Below are positions 42,561 through 55,135 of a stretch of 64,000 bases of DNA, piece after piece. The position numbers were made by a program, and so were the translations under genes. The stretch comes from Baylisascaris procyonis (taxonomy: Eukaryota > Nematoda > Chromadorea > Rhabditida > Ascarididae), in assembly GCA_037389465.1 (NCBI GenBank), contig JAZARR010000095.1:3354501-3418500 (forward strand), in the 5' to 3' direction. The notes beneath the pieces are model-generated. The model was not told the DNA's origin, made no database searches, and saw only the letters and a program-made list of their open reading frames with translations. Numbering within the stretch: the stretch's first letter is position 1; each line of letters starts with the position of its first letter.

Positions 42561-43459
42561 GTTGCATATCGTTTTTCCCCAGGAAATATTGCATTTTCTA
42601 TAGCTATCAACTAGATCGTTTGGCGGAAATAGATGTCTGCTGGAAATCCAATAGCTTGCTTATCACGAGAGTGCAAAAAAAGCATTTCACTACATAAAAA
42701 ACAAACGCTTTTTCGCCTTAATTAATGACTAGAAGATGTGCAGCAGTTGGCTCAAGCTAGTTACCACCGATGGGCGCATATTCAGGGAGAAGAAAGGCAG
42801 CTGCTGGAAGATGGAGAAGGGGAGAGGTATGGTAAAATATGAGAAATTCGCAATGGATCGCTTAATTGTGCAACAGTGGAAGCTCATTCTCATCTTTCTG
42901 ATCTTTGTAGTTTGACTTTTCTTTGTTTTCTTCTTAAAATCGCATCTTTCAAAGTTCCATTGCACCTGTTCTATTTCAATAGGGTGACTTAATAATCCTC
43001 ACCGCAAACGTTTCGTTTCTCTTTGGGAACGTTTCCGGCATCCTCCTCCTTCCTCTAAAACAATTGAAGGATGATGTCCTATATTATAAAGAGATGGAAA
43101 GTGGTCACATATCCATATTACCAATTTTTCATATAGGAAGTCGCTTTTAATAAACACCTTTGCTGCTAGTTGCTGTTTTTACATTCCATCGCTAACCGTT
43201 GACAGACATAACGCATGCGATATGAGTGACTGTCAACGTCATTAGAGGCTTGCAAAAAAAGTTCGAGGGATTTTTCATATTTGTGCAAGAACGTCAGATG
43301 ATAACAGCATATGCCTGGGGCACTGACAGATCGTTTGACTAAGAGCAACGTCTAAGTGATTCAACAAATATCATTACGATGTATTAAGTAATCATCACAG
43401 AAATCCACTTAATTACTTTCAATCGGCACAAGCTGTAAGTCAAGTTGAGTGCGAGAATT

Positions 43460-43600
43460 GCATAGACACACGCTGATACACATGTGCGCACGCAGACACA
43501 TGCATACACCCACATGCAGACGTCTACATGAACACAGAAACGGGCACGCATACACACCGATGCACGCAGATGCATACGTCTCACACACACATGCACAAGT
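43460..43600. repeat. CA/CG-rich cryptic simple repeat
   Basis: A 140-base stretch of ACACA, CGCA and TGCA words without strict periodicity. Alternating purine-pyrimidine character is high, so Z-DNA is possible. It explains the overlapping open frames on both strands. Confidence 0.7.
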
Positions 43601-45110
43601 ACGCGCAGACATCACTATGCCAAAGTGCATTTTTTGCAGGAAAAGTGCACTGTTGTAGTGTAGTATCCGCACATATATGCAATTTATGAATATATGGTTA
43701 TACTGTACTTAGATATGCGATGAGCTTGAATATATCAAAAATTTCTAGAAATATTGAATGCCTGATATTGACACAAATGATTTTTCTGCATATTGATAGC
43801 ATGCAAGTTTTCACTTGTTCAAAAAAATAATGCGAACACTACATTCAAAGAATCTCTTTTCCCTTTCAAACATCTATTATTTTCGAAAACTACTAAAAAA
43901 TTTCAATAACTACTTTCAACACTTTTGTATAAGTGCAATTTTATTGAAATGATATACATTCTCTAAGTGAATACGGAAGGTTTTATCTCATTGCACACGT
44001 TCGCTCAACGATATTACACGCACATAATACAGTATGCCTACATTTTCGTAGAATTCTTTTCCCCTCTACTTTTATCAATTGTTCAATATTTTTGCCGGGG
44101 AGGGGGTCTTTTGGCTGTCGCATGTCTTTTCCCTGTGAAATTTTTAAGTACCACTCATTTAAGAAGTTAATTAAAGTTTTATTTAAAGCTCCATAGTAAT
44201 ATTCTCATTCCTTCTAAACTTTCTCGATTTTCATAAATGATTTTCAAAAGAAAATTCGTTCCAATAAAGCTTATCGAATGTTAAAGAATGTTTTCTCGAA
44301 TCAAAACTTTTGCTCTTATCAAAGGATAAAAATATTTTTAAACTGCATCTGTACACAGTTGCTTTCGATGCTAATTTATATCGCAATTTATTGGCGTTTA
44401 TTTCATCAAACAGCTGTTCACGGAGAACTCGTATTCAATCCACTTTGTTTCACTCACTTCACCATTGTTATCAGCTTTCGGTTCACTAGCTCAAGACTGT
44501 GCTAAGCTCATTGGTTGAATTCGTCGCTATACCTTAATCAGCATATACGCTGAACAATTTGCCTTGAACACTTACTTTGGCTGCGTAAATGATTGGAAAC
44601 GAGCATAGTTGTGTCAGCTTAAGTTCAATAGGAACAGTCGAATCTTATAGTCTGTCAACCAGTCGAATGGAACTATTTCAATTCTACCATTCTATCTAAA
44701 TAACTAAACTTCTCTGAACTTATCAAAAAATTTCTGCCACATTGGTTTGCAAATCGGGCACTAATTTAATTGACAAAGAATTTATCTAATTTAATCGATG
44801 AGAGAATTATGAGTTGTTAGAGTCAGTGATTCGTAGTAACGCCTTAAACATATAAATAGTTATGAGATATTCCAAGTGAATTAGTATTTTTAAGTTAAGG
44901 GGTCTCTGAATGTTGACTTTAACACCACTATGGTGGACAGTTGTTTTCATAAACAGTATGTAATTTGGTTATATAAATATTAATTGTTTGACAAAAGTGC
45001 ATTCATATTTCAACTTGCTTTCCTTCTTTTTAATATGAAGTTTAATTGTATACTTTTGTGCGAACTCTTAAAGAAGTAATGAAAAATTCTAAAAAAGTTA
45101 ATTGTTAAAC

Positions 45111-45121
45111 ATTTTTTCTAG
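45111..45121 (+). promoter_or_regulatory. Probable spliced-leader acceptor of TTL copy 1
   Basis: ATTTTTTCTAG ends directly at the ATG (45122), leaving no 5' untranslated base after trans-splicing. Confidence 0.55.
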
Positions 45122-47171
45122 ATGTTTCTACGAGGTGCTCTTCTGTTGTTGTCATTCACTAGTAGCGCATTCTGTTTGTTCGGACATATGAAAAACGTTA
45201 CAGCGAGAGGACAACTCGTATGCGGAACAAGGAATTACGCAAATGGCAAAGTTGAACTATGGGAGGACGATACATGTAATTTGTCTTATAAGCATTTTCT
45301 TTTATCTTTTGATACACATCTTTGACAAGCGGAATCGTTCAAATCTACTTTTTTTCATGAGAGTAATGAAATTTAGTAAAACTTTCTCATATTCTACCCG
45401 TTATTTTAATATCACTCAATGGGATCGAAATATACTTGAAGTAATGGAACGAAAATTGGAGAACAAAATCAACTTTGGCGAATATATTTGTTTCTATTAC
45501 TATTGAGAAAAATCTTATTAATTTATTGAAACTACCTTTACTTATCGTTTTGCATACTGTTGCAATTATATTCTTTCTAGATGTAAACTGTCTTCCTGAC
45601 ATAAAACGAGTTTATTTCTCAAAATACAAGAAGTAATAGGAAGTAACTTGTGCTTCAGGAAGTAACTTGTTCAATAAATCAGTCAATCATCAACTAAGAA
45701 CATCATTTGAATTCATTCTCAGTTGTTATTATTATTTCATGCCAATATCTAAAAAACTCAAAACTATTTAAAATAAAGTAATTGTATTATATTTATGTTA
45801 TGAAAATATATTTCAATTACTAATGGTTATTTCAGTAAATTTTGATGATTTATTAAATACAACAAATTCGAACAATATTGGAAGATTTTCGGTTTATGGG
45901 CAAACACGTGAAGTCCGCAATATTGAACCATACCTGCTGATCACTCATAATTGCGACAATGGAATCCTAAATACGGTGATTGGTTATCAATTTCTGAAGA
46001 AATGTTTGCGACTGCTATAGGAAAAAAAATTGCTTTTTTTTTAGTAAGAAGGTTGTCAATGCCCTGATTTGATTGTGCAGGTAATATTTAATAAGTTTTA
46101 AGTGCCTGAGTCAGAAATAGTATATGATATTGGTACACAACTTTGATTGAAATCATTCATTTTCTATTGATCTCTTGTCAGAAGTGTTCGGACGAGCCAT
46201 TAAAATGACAGATAAGAGTATCATAAAACTTCTTCATTAAGCTATGCGCTTGTCGCGCAAATTATGAACTCAAACGACTAATTTTTCAGTTTCGAAAGTA
46301 CGACATAAGACTTGGGAATACATACTGTCCTGCTACTCATTGATTAGCAGCTTTATACTTCATTTTCTACAATTTCCTTGCACCCAGGTTAGGAGGCGTG
46401 CATTCCGCCACTGTTCTCAAGCGTGGATGCCATTTCGGAAGTGCGAATTTACTTACTTTCTCTGAGGGGGCTGGGTAGCTTGCAGCGTGAGAATCCAACC
46501 CGCGGGTGCTCCGGGCCTCCATCTAGCCTCGCATTTCCCGCACGGGCATGAGTATAGAGAAGAAAGCAGAGTTGTGCTACACTCAATACGTAAATGTTTT
46601 TCTGAACAATTTTTCCTGATCAGGAGGGGGGAAGGAGGAGGTGGGGAAACAGAAATACAATGACGGCAAAGTTACTAGTGCAGGACCGTGTGATGTGAAG
46701 GGAAAACGGACCCTCTCTCTGGCAGAACAATGGGTAAATGCATCTCACACCCCATGGGTTCCCACACAATCCCGTCATTACCATCATACGCAGGAATATT
46801 GTACACATTTTACCGGCTATTTTTAACTCGTTGTGCTTGGAATATCCCTGTTGTAGATGAGAAACGAACTTTCATTTCAATTGCTTAAGCAGATCATCGA
46901 CTTATTCTAGAGGTGTTCCTCGTTATCTGCCAAAATTAAATCTGAATTTCGGTGATAGTAAATGTAGAGAAAATGTTAACTTTTTAATTCAAATTTTGGA
47001 ATCGTTTTTTAATTTTAAATAATTTTTTTTGTATAAAATGCAATATTACAGCGGTGCAGCTATACTGATCGATACAATATTCCCAAGGAGAGTGTCGGAA
47101 AGATATACGAAATGCGCGAAATACGACTGGATAATGCGACAAAGAAGCGCAAGACGAAATGTAGTAACTAA
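45122..47171 (+). CDS. Transthyretin-like (TTL) family secreted protein, copy 1
   Basis: Exons 45122-45275, 45836-45975, 47052-47171; 137 residues. A signal peptide (MFLRGALLLLSFTSSAFC) precedes the TTL fold. Family landmarks: GQLVCG, VELWEDDT, DDLLNTT, VRNIEPYLLITHNCDNG and, in exon 3, RCSYTDRYNIPKE. All four cysteines of the cluster are kept. TTL proteins are small secreted beta-sandwich proteins of nematodes, related in fold to transthyretin; one C. elegans member bridges apoptotic cells to phagocytes, but most have no known role. This is the most divergent copy: exon 1 ends CAT|GTAATT instead of (A/G)G|GT, and exon 2 starts NFDD instead of xDPDD or GPDD. Intron 2 (1076 bases) holds a GC-rich insert. 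The acceptor TTTTTTCTAG abuts the ATG. AATAAA follows at 47427. Confidence 0.85.
46385..46560. other. GC-rich insert in intron 2 of TTL copy 1
   Basis: About 175 bases visibly richer in G and C than the surrounding intron (for example CCCGCGGGTGCTCCGGGCCT), with no open frame of note. Probably a mobile-element fragment or other insertion; no target duplication was identified. Confidence 0.4.
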
Positions 47172-47426
47172 GATGGACATGAAAAGACGATTGTTATTTC
47201 ACAAAAAGTTTAATTTCGGTACTCACCAGGCAACGCAAGGAAAAGTACCCGTTTAAAATCGTGTTTAGTAATTGCTATCCTTTGACGTATTCATTTACTA
47301 TTTCATAAATCTTCACCTCTAAAGACTTTCCTGTGATGTTTGTCCAATTTTTTACTGAATTTCCTATTTATATATCCCTTAGAATTTTACAAGCTATCTC
47401 CTTCAATGCTTCGAATGTTCTTCCGG

Positions 47427-47432
47427 AATAAA
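47427..47432 (+). terminator. Candidate AATAAA for TTL copy 1
   Basis: First AATAAA after the stop at 47171, 256 bases downstream. A further one lies near 47654. Confidence 0.35.
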
Positions 47433-50423
47433 AGGTTTCCCATGTCTGTTTACACTGCTGCTCCAATGGCAACCAGTGCTCGTTATACTGCTTCGAAGGA
47501 CACGAATCTCTCTCCAGTTAACGAAAATGAGGAAAAGATTTTTTGGATTTCACAGAAAGAAGCTAATCTTGAGAACAATATTTTGTGAAATTTGGAAGAG
47601 ACAATCCCGGAAAGTTTTAAACTATAACATTTCTAATATGGAAACTAAATATGAAAATAAAGTTATTTCCTTATGTTGCAGCTGCACGTAATTCCCTTTA
47701 TATTCATAACGCTTAGTTATAAAAACAGTTGAATGTTTCGTTGGCAATATTAGGCATTGAATCTTCTGTCAAGACTGCGTTGCTTATGTGTTTCATATTT
47801 TACAAACGTTTCAATTCTAAAAACAGACTGTTTATTACTTCACTGTAGGGACAATAACTTATGATTTTATAATAGCAGTCATAAGGCATCTTTAGTGAAA
47901 CAAAACGACAGAAACAAAGCGGCTCACTCCCGAAGCGACAGAAGTAGTCAAAATTTTCACTCCCAAATGGTCGCTATCGCAAGAATTCTGGCACTTTTTC
48001 AAATAAACATCTGCTTATCATACGAAAATAAAAGCATTTTGTGACATAAATAAGATTACATTTCACAAACATCCTGACCCGATGAAAGTGTCCATTTATG
48101 ACCGAGAAGTGTTATTCTTGAAAATCTTTGACATAGTTGGCTTTTTTTTTGCAATCACTTCAATGAACTGCATTTTAGTGTCAATCTTTAAATTGACAAA
48201 ACTAATGTAAACTTTTTGCACTCTTCCAAATCAAGTAAGTCATGTTCCTGTTCCATGAAATCATTTCCTTGATATATTCTAACATTATCCTTTCCCTTTT
48301 ATTCTTTCCACTCTTTGTTGAATTCCACATTTATCGAGCATTATGTGAGAGCATTCATTTGAATGCGTTTTGTGTTTAAAAGCCTCGTTTGATGCCAGTA
48401 TCATTTACCTTCAATTAAATAGGCACTTCAAACGAAAATGCCTCGTAAATGAGAGTTTTTTTCATTTTATGAGCGCATCTTTCATAAGGGAACGCGTTCA
48501 CAGTGCTGTAAAATTCTCGAAATGGTTCCGATCGATTTAAATGCCATTCAGCAATCTCACAAATTTTTAATCACATTTCACCGTCGACAGTCGTTTGTTG
48601 ACACTTCAAGTCGTCGAAAAACTTTAGGTTTGCTTTAACGTTAAGGTAGATTATAGAACTTTACTAATCTACCTATACATTTTTGCTTATGATTATAAGA
48701 AATACCCGCCTGGAAGTTCTTTTATCTTGCAACAGCGCTACTCTTCTTTCAGATTTTAAGTTCCAACGGCTCCAAATTCTTAGAAAACTGTAACAGAATC
48801 AAAGGCTGAGAAAGAAGATTTTATTGATTTTTTTCCTGTACATCATCGCTGTAGTCCTTCTGAAATAGTGGATTACACACGTCGTTTGTAAGGAGCGTTC
48901 CATATACCCAAAAAAATAAAAATCAATAAGAGTATATATTGCATACGAGTGGAAGACTATATCTGCACCAGTTTCATTAATATCAATTGCCTAAATACAG
49001 TTGATGTTATCACTACAAGTTCATTAGTTATTTACTTAAATACACCTAATGTTATCACCCTCCTATGCACACCTGAATGATAACACAATTTGCGCAAAGT
49101 GACATCCTTCAAACGAAAAAGTTTTGTGTCATAAAGTTTTTCCTCGATTTACATTACGTTGCTTATGTTGTTCAACAAACTTTAATGTTTTATAAGAAGT
49201 GTTCATTTATCTCATCATTAAACTTCGTCAATATTTTGTATATATTTTTTTTGCACTAAATGCTCCAAAGTTACACATCGAACCGGTTGTGATGAAATAC
49301 GAAAATTGTACATTTTTGACAACGTCACCAGCCGTTTCTATCGTCAATATAACCGTGCAGTCTCACATTGACTCTCTATTGTCATCCTCGTTGCTAGTTC
49401 CATCTACAGTTTATTCTTCGATTGACGTTTTGCCTAATATCTTTGCGCATTCGTTTGTTATCAGTCGCTAATCGTGTTAAAGGCAGCATATAAGTGTGTT
49501 ATAATAAATCATTTGCTTCGTCAACTTAAGAAACTGCTAAACACCTTGATTAATTATACTATGAAACCTATCCATCATGAATTGACTTCTGGACGTTTCC
49601 ATAGGAAAGGATTTATTGTCTTCTATGAACAATAACAACAAAAACATATAATGAAGGTCAAACAATAATGTGACGCTATGCTTCGCATTCAGTAAGAATA
49701 TGTATTCCGAGAAGTCCAGGGGACGTTTATTGTATGATATATGGCCTGGTTAAATCAATAGTACTTCAACTTTGCAGATTACTTACTAAACCTTTCGAAT
49801 GATGAGCTTCAGATTTTGTTCAGCAGATATCTACGACTTCAGAGTGCGATCAAAATACAAGGAAAGACGCATATCCTTGTTTGAAAATCGGAAATGGGAC
49901 CGGGAGTTGAATTCAAATTGAGATTAGATATACTAAATTTCTCAAGATGCATTTTCATAGCTCATCAACGGAATGTATTTGGAGATGACAAAATATAAAG
50001 AAAACTTAGGGAAATTCGCAAACACTAATTAATGAAATATGGCATCACTATCTAAATTCGATGAATGATGTGTCATAATCTACTATGATCTCATCGTTTC
50101 TTGTAACTCCTTACGCAATCACCTACTACAATCTGTTTACATATGTGATAAAGAAGGCCCCTATCCACTGTTGATAATATTTCTTATCATTGCTTATCAT
50201 ATCGTATAAGTGGCGTAAAACTTAATAATCACTGTATATCATGAAACATTTTGCATATTAGGCTATTTTAATGCCAGATGATTCTTTTGGATAGGTTGTT
50301 CTCTTGTTTGTCCTTCAGATTTTTCCTTCTATGATATGAGAGTTTGATTCTCAATTCACATTGCATGTTATTTGCTGGCTTACGAATGCATTTACTACCC
50401 AATTAAATCCACATATTATTTTG

Positions 50424-50431
50424 CATTACAG
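50424..50431 (+). promoter_or_regulatory. Probable spliced-leader acceptor of TTL copy 2
   Basis: CATTACAG ends 7 bases before the ATG at 50439; consistent with trans-splicing, or with a cis-spliced leader exon. Confidence 0.5.
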
Positions 50432-50438
50432 TGAAGCA

Positions 50439-53106
50439 ATGTATAAATTGCTTTTGCTAGCAGCTTTGGTGGCACTTACAAACGCTGGAATTTTCGGTAG
50501 TCTGCAGAATATTACCGTCATAGGACAATTGGCTTGCGATCGGAGGTCAGTTAAGAATGTTAAGGTCGAGTTGTGGGAAGAAGATACGGGTAAGTGATAT
50601 TCAAAGAAGTTACAATAATGCAGATGTTGTCTAATTATTTGTATGTGACACCATACTATTAGGTTTTGACCTATTTTCTCACCACCTGCCTCATCCTGTA
50701 TGGTATTCAACCCTTAAGAAAGTATGCCTCACTTGTTGCCCATGTTTTAAGCGGTATTAATTGTTAAGCTAGACAAATATGCTTGCCTTCATATCGGAAT
50801 TCTTAGCCGTCAGTAAGTGTCTCTAATTTGCCATTTATAGTGATGTAATCTGTAAATTTTCGATATACTCGTCTAATAGTGTAAGCTGAAAAGAAAGGAG
50901 TGAAAAATGAAGCCGTTGTATCGAATATGTTAAATTCAAAGGAGGAGGTCGAATATTTCGACTGCTTGAAGAATAAAGGTTACCTTGACGCATAATATCT
51001 TTCCAGCAGCTGTGAAATTCAAGATTAGCTGAGAAGAGCTTCAAGGTAGCATCGGAATCCACCAACTTAGGATACGATAGCAGCCGTTCCAATGCCTCTT
51101 TTTGTATCGATGTTTTTTCCTCTTCTCACGGCCAAAAAATATGTTCAAATTTGTTTGTGCTAAGTGAATTACGCTTGCAATTTTCGCTATACTAAGCATC
51201 AACTAAATTAAATAAATATTTTTCGTGGAAGAATTCTAATACACTTTTTTCTGCGGTTGATGAAAATTCATGAAGTTAGCGACCACATTGTGTCTATATA
51301 TTTCATATTTTTGTGCACGCTTAACTGTGCACTTTTCTATCTCCACAATCAAATCGCTATTCAAAACAAATTGCTTGCAGAGAAAATAAATTGTTTAAAA
51401 TAGTGGAAAGTATTTTTATGGGAAATAAATGCAAAAACGAACTGAGAATTACGTAGTTTCCGCATCATCAATGGAAAAGCGTAGTTTAAGAGGCATAAAA
51501 AAGCGAGAGAATGGAGTGGAGCGAAAAACATATTTCCTTAAGAAGAAGGAAAATTCCTCAAACGGTTTTGTTTTAGTAGATCACTTATAACTGAGCCTAT
51601 CTTTTCTTCCTCTCCCTTCCTCAGCTTTCAGCTTCCTCCATCTTTAACGAAGAAATACATCTCTCCCCTTCCATATCAAAGCCTTTTATTTCCAAATCAA
51701 AACCATTTGTTCATCTCATCGTTCCCTCGTCGCTTTCACCAGTCACATCACTTCAAGAAGTGACTAGGAAATGCAAGCAGATGAGAAAAACTTGCTCCTT
51801 CGATTGTTTTTCAGGCTCTAAACACAAACTGCACAATTTAGTTCGTAACGCACTCAAAACATATCTAAAACTTTCTTCGTAAAACCACCGTTTTCACCTC
51901 TTTTCCGTGAAGAATTTAAAAGAAGAGGACGGAGCAGGTTGGGAGAGGGGGAAGGGGTGGGGTTTATTTCTTCTTCCATCATCAGAGAACATTAGAAGAG
52001 GCGGGGATACCTTAATTTGTTTTTTAACACCCCTCTTATTGCTCAACTCTAAGCAGAGTTGAGGCAAATCAGTCGATGAATATGCTATCTATTTTACGAC
52101 AAGGTAAATTACCTTGATGCAAAATAGATACGAATATGGTATCTATTGTTTTTAGCTGGATGGAAAAGCATAAAATAAGTGGATTTTTTAACATTGAATA
52201 AACTATTTTTTAAGGTGGCCCTGACGATCTTCTCAACACAACAACATCGGATAGCAAAGGTTATTTCAAGATCTATGGAGAGGAAAAAGAAATCACTAGC
52301 ATTGAACCTTACCTCATTATTCACCACAGTTGCGATGGCGGCACTATAAACGAGGTTGGTCGTTGTATAGCGAAACACTTATACCAACAAATAGAATCCA
52401 ATCACTTAATTTATATAACTATTCAAATAATTCAGAAAGTGTGCATCAGCTATCTCTCCTACATGCACTGGCAGACCAACGCAGACATAATTTTTCTCAA
52501 TTATCCGCCACATTTAGCAATATAACTTTTCTGCGGTGGGACTTTTAGAGGAAAGCTGCTAAAGTCAGTCGGCTGCCTCTTCAATAAGCTTATGAGTTCG
52601 AATTTTTCTTCTGAAATAAACGTTCTTTTGTCGTAAAATAATGTTTCGCAAATTTAACATGCTTGTTTTCCTATGACTTTCACGGCGCCCGATAAATTCC
52701 CCTCACTGCGGGAGTACATGAAAAAACTCCGGTATTCTCTCACCTTTGCAACGCAAAGCCATCCACTTCTACCATCTATATGACGATCACCCTTCGACCT
52801 TCACCATGGCGTAACGTACATCCCTATATACGCAGGTAACTATCTTCTAATACATTTTTTGCACACGTACAAAGCAAAGAAAAAAGCTAAATCTTGATTG
52901 TATCGTCTGGAGGAAGGTTGACATTGTATTTTATTTTGTCAATCCATTTTGCATAAAAGTGATCGTCGCAATTCGTTTTCTTTCAGAAATGTGAAATAAC
53001 GGACGAATATGCTATTCCGAAGGATCGCATTGGTGGTATATATGATTTGGGCATTACTAGTCTGAATATTGCACGCAGAAATCACAAGAAGAAATGTAAC
53101 AAATAG
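50439..53106 (+). CDS. Transthyretin-like (TTL) family secreted protein, copy 2
   Basis: Exons 50439-50589, 52215-52354, 52987-53106; 136 residues. Signal peptide MYKLLLLAALVALTNA, then GSLQNITVIGQLACD, KVELWEEDTG, PDDLLNTTTSDSKGYFKIYG, IEPYLIIHHSCDGG, KCEITDEYAIPKD, SLNIARRNHKKKC and a TAG stop. Introns fall at the same positions and phases (1 and 0) as in the other copies. Intron 1 is the longest of the cluster (1625 bases) and its acceptor is TTTTTTAAG rather than CAG. An acceptor-like CATTACAG lies 7 bases before the ATG. AATAAA at 53243 gives a short 3' untranslated region. Secreted; specific role unknown. Confidence 0.92.
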
Positions 53107-53242
53107 ACAGCAATATGTTGCTATTAGATTGCAAACAGAATTGATCAATATTGCGTTATGTTTGATGGTAGCACCTATATTGAAATCTCATCATTCACTT
53201 CATCTTTGAATTCACTTTGTAAAAATACTACTATTGTTCTTG

Positions 53243-53248
53243 AATAAA
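53243..53248 (+). terminator. AATAAA polyadenylation signal of TTL copy 2
   Basis: Canonical hexamer 137 bases after the stop at 53104-53106. Confidence 0.55.
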
Positions 53249-54200
53249 ACTTAGTAATTTCTCATTTTTGTGGTCACTGTGGAATGCATGTCGATATTTT
53301 ATTGTACAAAAAGTTTGGTATAAATACCGATTTATTTGGCCACTTAGGTACTGAGAATATTGTGGCAGAAATTTCAATCTGAATTGCTGCATTGAATAAA
53401 ATAACAGAAATTTGCCTTCAATATCCTCATTTAAATAAAGCAATATGCATCATGGTAGTTGAATTAAATGGAGCAAATAGATGTTCATCGTTTTGCACAG
53501 TACGAACCAATGACGCATAGAGTGCCCGAATATTGTGAAAATCAAAGGTCATGTGAAATTCCAAAAGAGTTTCATTGCAAAGAAAATCACAATATATATC
53601 GATATTTACGAAATATTGCACTAGCAGTTAAATTAAACCTTTGAAATTTATGAAAAAAAAAAAATTGAGCTTATTCCGCACGATGATGATATATTATTGT
53701 TCATTTCTATGAAAGCATCGAATGATCTCATTAAAAAAAAAAAAAATGCATAGATAAACTAACAGTGAATCATTTCGTTTCGCTATCGAATATTTACTGC
53801 AGAAAAGCTGAGCTTTCTTATTGACATAGCTGAAAGCATAAAATTTGTTAGATAACCGTTGTCTTCGAAAAAAAAATGAGGCAAATTCATGATTGTATGT
53901 GAATATTCAACTTACCACATCGCATGAAATGCTAAAATCAATGATCCAAAAAAAAAAATGATCGACCTCTAAAATTGCCGCTTATATTTTAAATAGACTC
54001 TTTTTGAGGATATTTTTGCATCAAAGTCTCTTGATCAATTTTTACATAAAATGGCAAAATAAATAAGTGATCATTTGGAAGTCGAACGAATAACTCAAAT
54101 TAAACAGGCGTGTACTTAACGCATTCAAAACATTTGCATATAAATAAAAAAAACATTCATCGACATTGATGAGCTCCGCTCTCCGTTGCCACATTTTGCC

Positions 54201-54230
54201 TGTTTTTTTTTTTTTTTGAGAGAGAGAGAG
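54201..54230. repeat. Poly-T followed by (GA)n
   Basis: A run of 15 T followed by GAGAGAGAGAGAGA: a purine/pyrimidine strand switch in the spacer. Confidence 0.8.
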
Positions 54231-54585
54231 ACTTGAAAAAACTGTGTGTCCTCTGAAAAATCCAGAAACATCACAATATGCTTTCTGCAGCCGTTTTTTT
54301 TTTAAAACATTAATCCATCAGCGTCGGGAAACGTTCTGAGAAAAGAGACCGAAATCGAAAATTTGTATGCATTATGCATTTGCCGATCAGATCGGAAAAA
54401 GATCAATTATTTACAAAAGATTTATGCGAACGACCAAATCAATTCATATATAAAAGCAGTCAGCGTCTTAAATTTACTGGAAGCTCGTGGAGCTGATTCG
54501 TCATGTTAGCAGAATACAAAAGCGCATACTGCACCAGCTCGTTTTGCATACTTCCCCACTCGAGCTCAGTAGCACATTGTGCAAA

Positions 54586-55135
54586 AATATAAATATAAAT
54601 AATATAAATGTAAGTAAAATATAAATAAAATATAAATGAAATATAAATACAAACATAAATATAAATATAAATATAAATATAAATATAAATATAAATATAA
54701 ATATAAATAATATAAACATAAATAATATAAATATAAATAATATAAATATAAATATAAATATAAATATAAATATAAATATAAATATAAATGTAAATATAAA
54801 TATAAATATAAATATAAATATAAATATAAATATAAATATAAATACAAATATAAATATAAATATAAATATAAATATAAATATAAATATAAATATAAATATA
54901 AATATAAATAATATGAATATAAATAATATAAATATAAATATAAATATAAATATAAATATAAATATAAATGTAAATATAAATATAAATATAAACATAAATA
55001 TAAATATAAACATAAATATAAATGTAAATATAAATGTACATATAAAAGCATAAAATAAGTATAAACACAGATATAAATATGAATACAAATGTAAATACAA
55101 ATCAAACATGTATCAAATATAAGTTAAATATAAAT
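54586..55135. repeat. (AAATAT)n hexanucleotide array, about 550 bp
   Basis: Around 90 copies of AAATAT with scattered single-base variants (AAACAT, AAATGT, AAATAC) and occasional AATAAT-type length changes. The complementary strand lacks stop codons in all three frames, giving three overlapping pseudo-frames of Ile-Tyr, Phe-Ile and Leu-Tyr repeats. Confidence 0.95.

Larger units (their letters stand above)
42073..45121. other. Intergenic spacer, AT-rich, with simple repeats
   Basis: I see no gene. It holds an (AT)n run at 42521-42558 and a CA/GCA-rich cryptic repeat at about 43460-43600 that opens frames on both strands (Cys/Val-rich minus, His/Thr-rich plus). The DNA just before 45122 should be the outron or promoter of the first TTL gene. 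Confidence 0.5.
47172..50438. other. Spacer between TTL copies 1 and 2
   Basis: AT-rich, no supportable gene. A 90-codon open frame (49199-49471) contains HIEPVVMKYENC, whose IEP-to-Cys spacing equals that of the TTL exon 2 motif. The rest of the exon does not match, so I do not call a relic. Confidence 0.5.

Noticed and set aside
43384..43672. Cys/Val-rich and His/Thr-rich open frames on opposite strands
   Set aside because: Both are translations of a CA-rich simple repeat.
54460..55109. Three overlapping minus-strand open frames of 179-202 codons
   Set aside because: They are Ile-Tyr, Phe-Ile and Leu-Tyr translations of the AAATAT array, open only because the repeat lacks stops.
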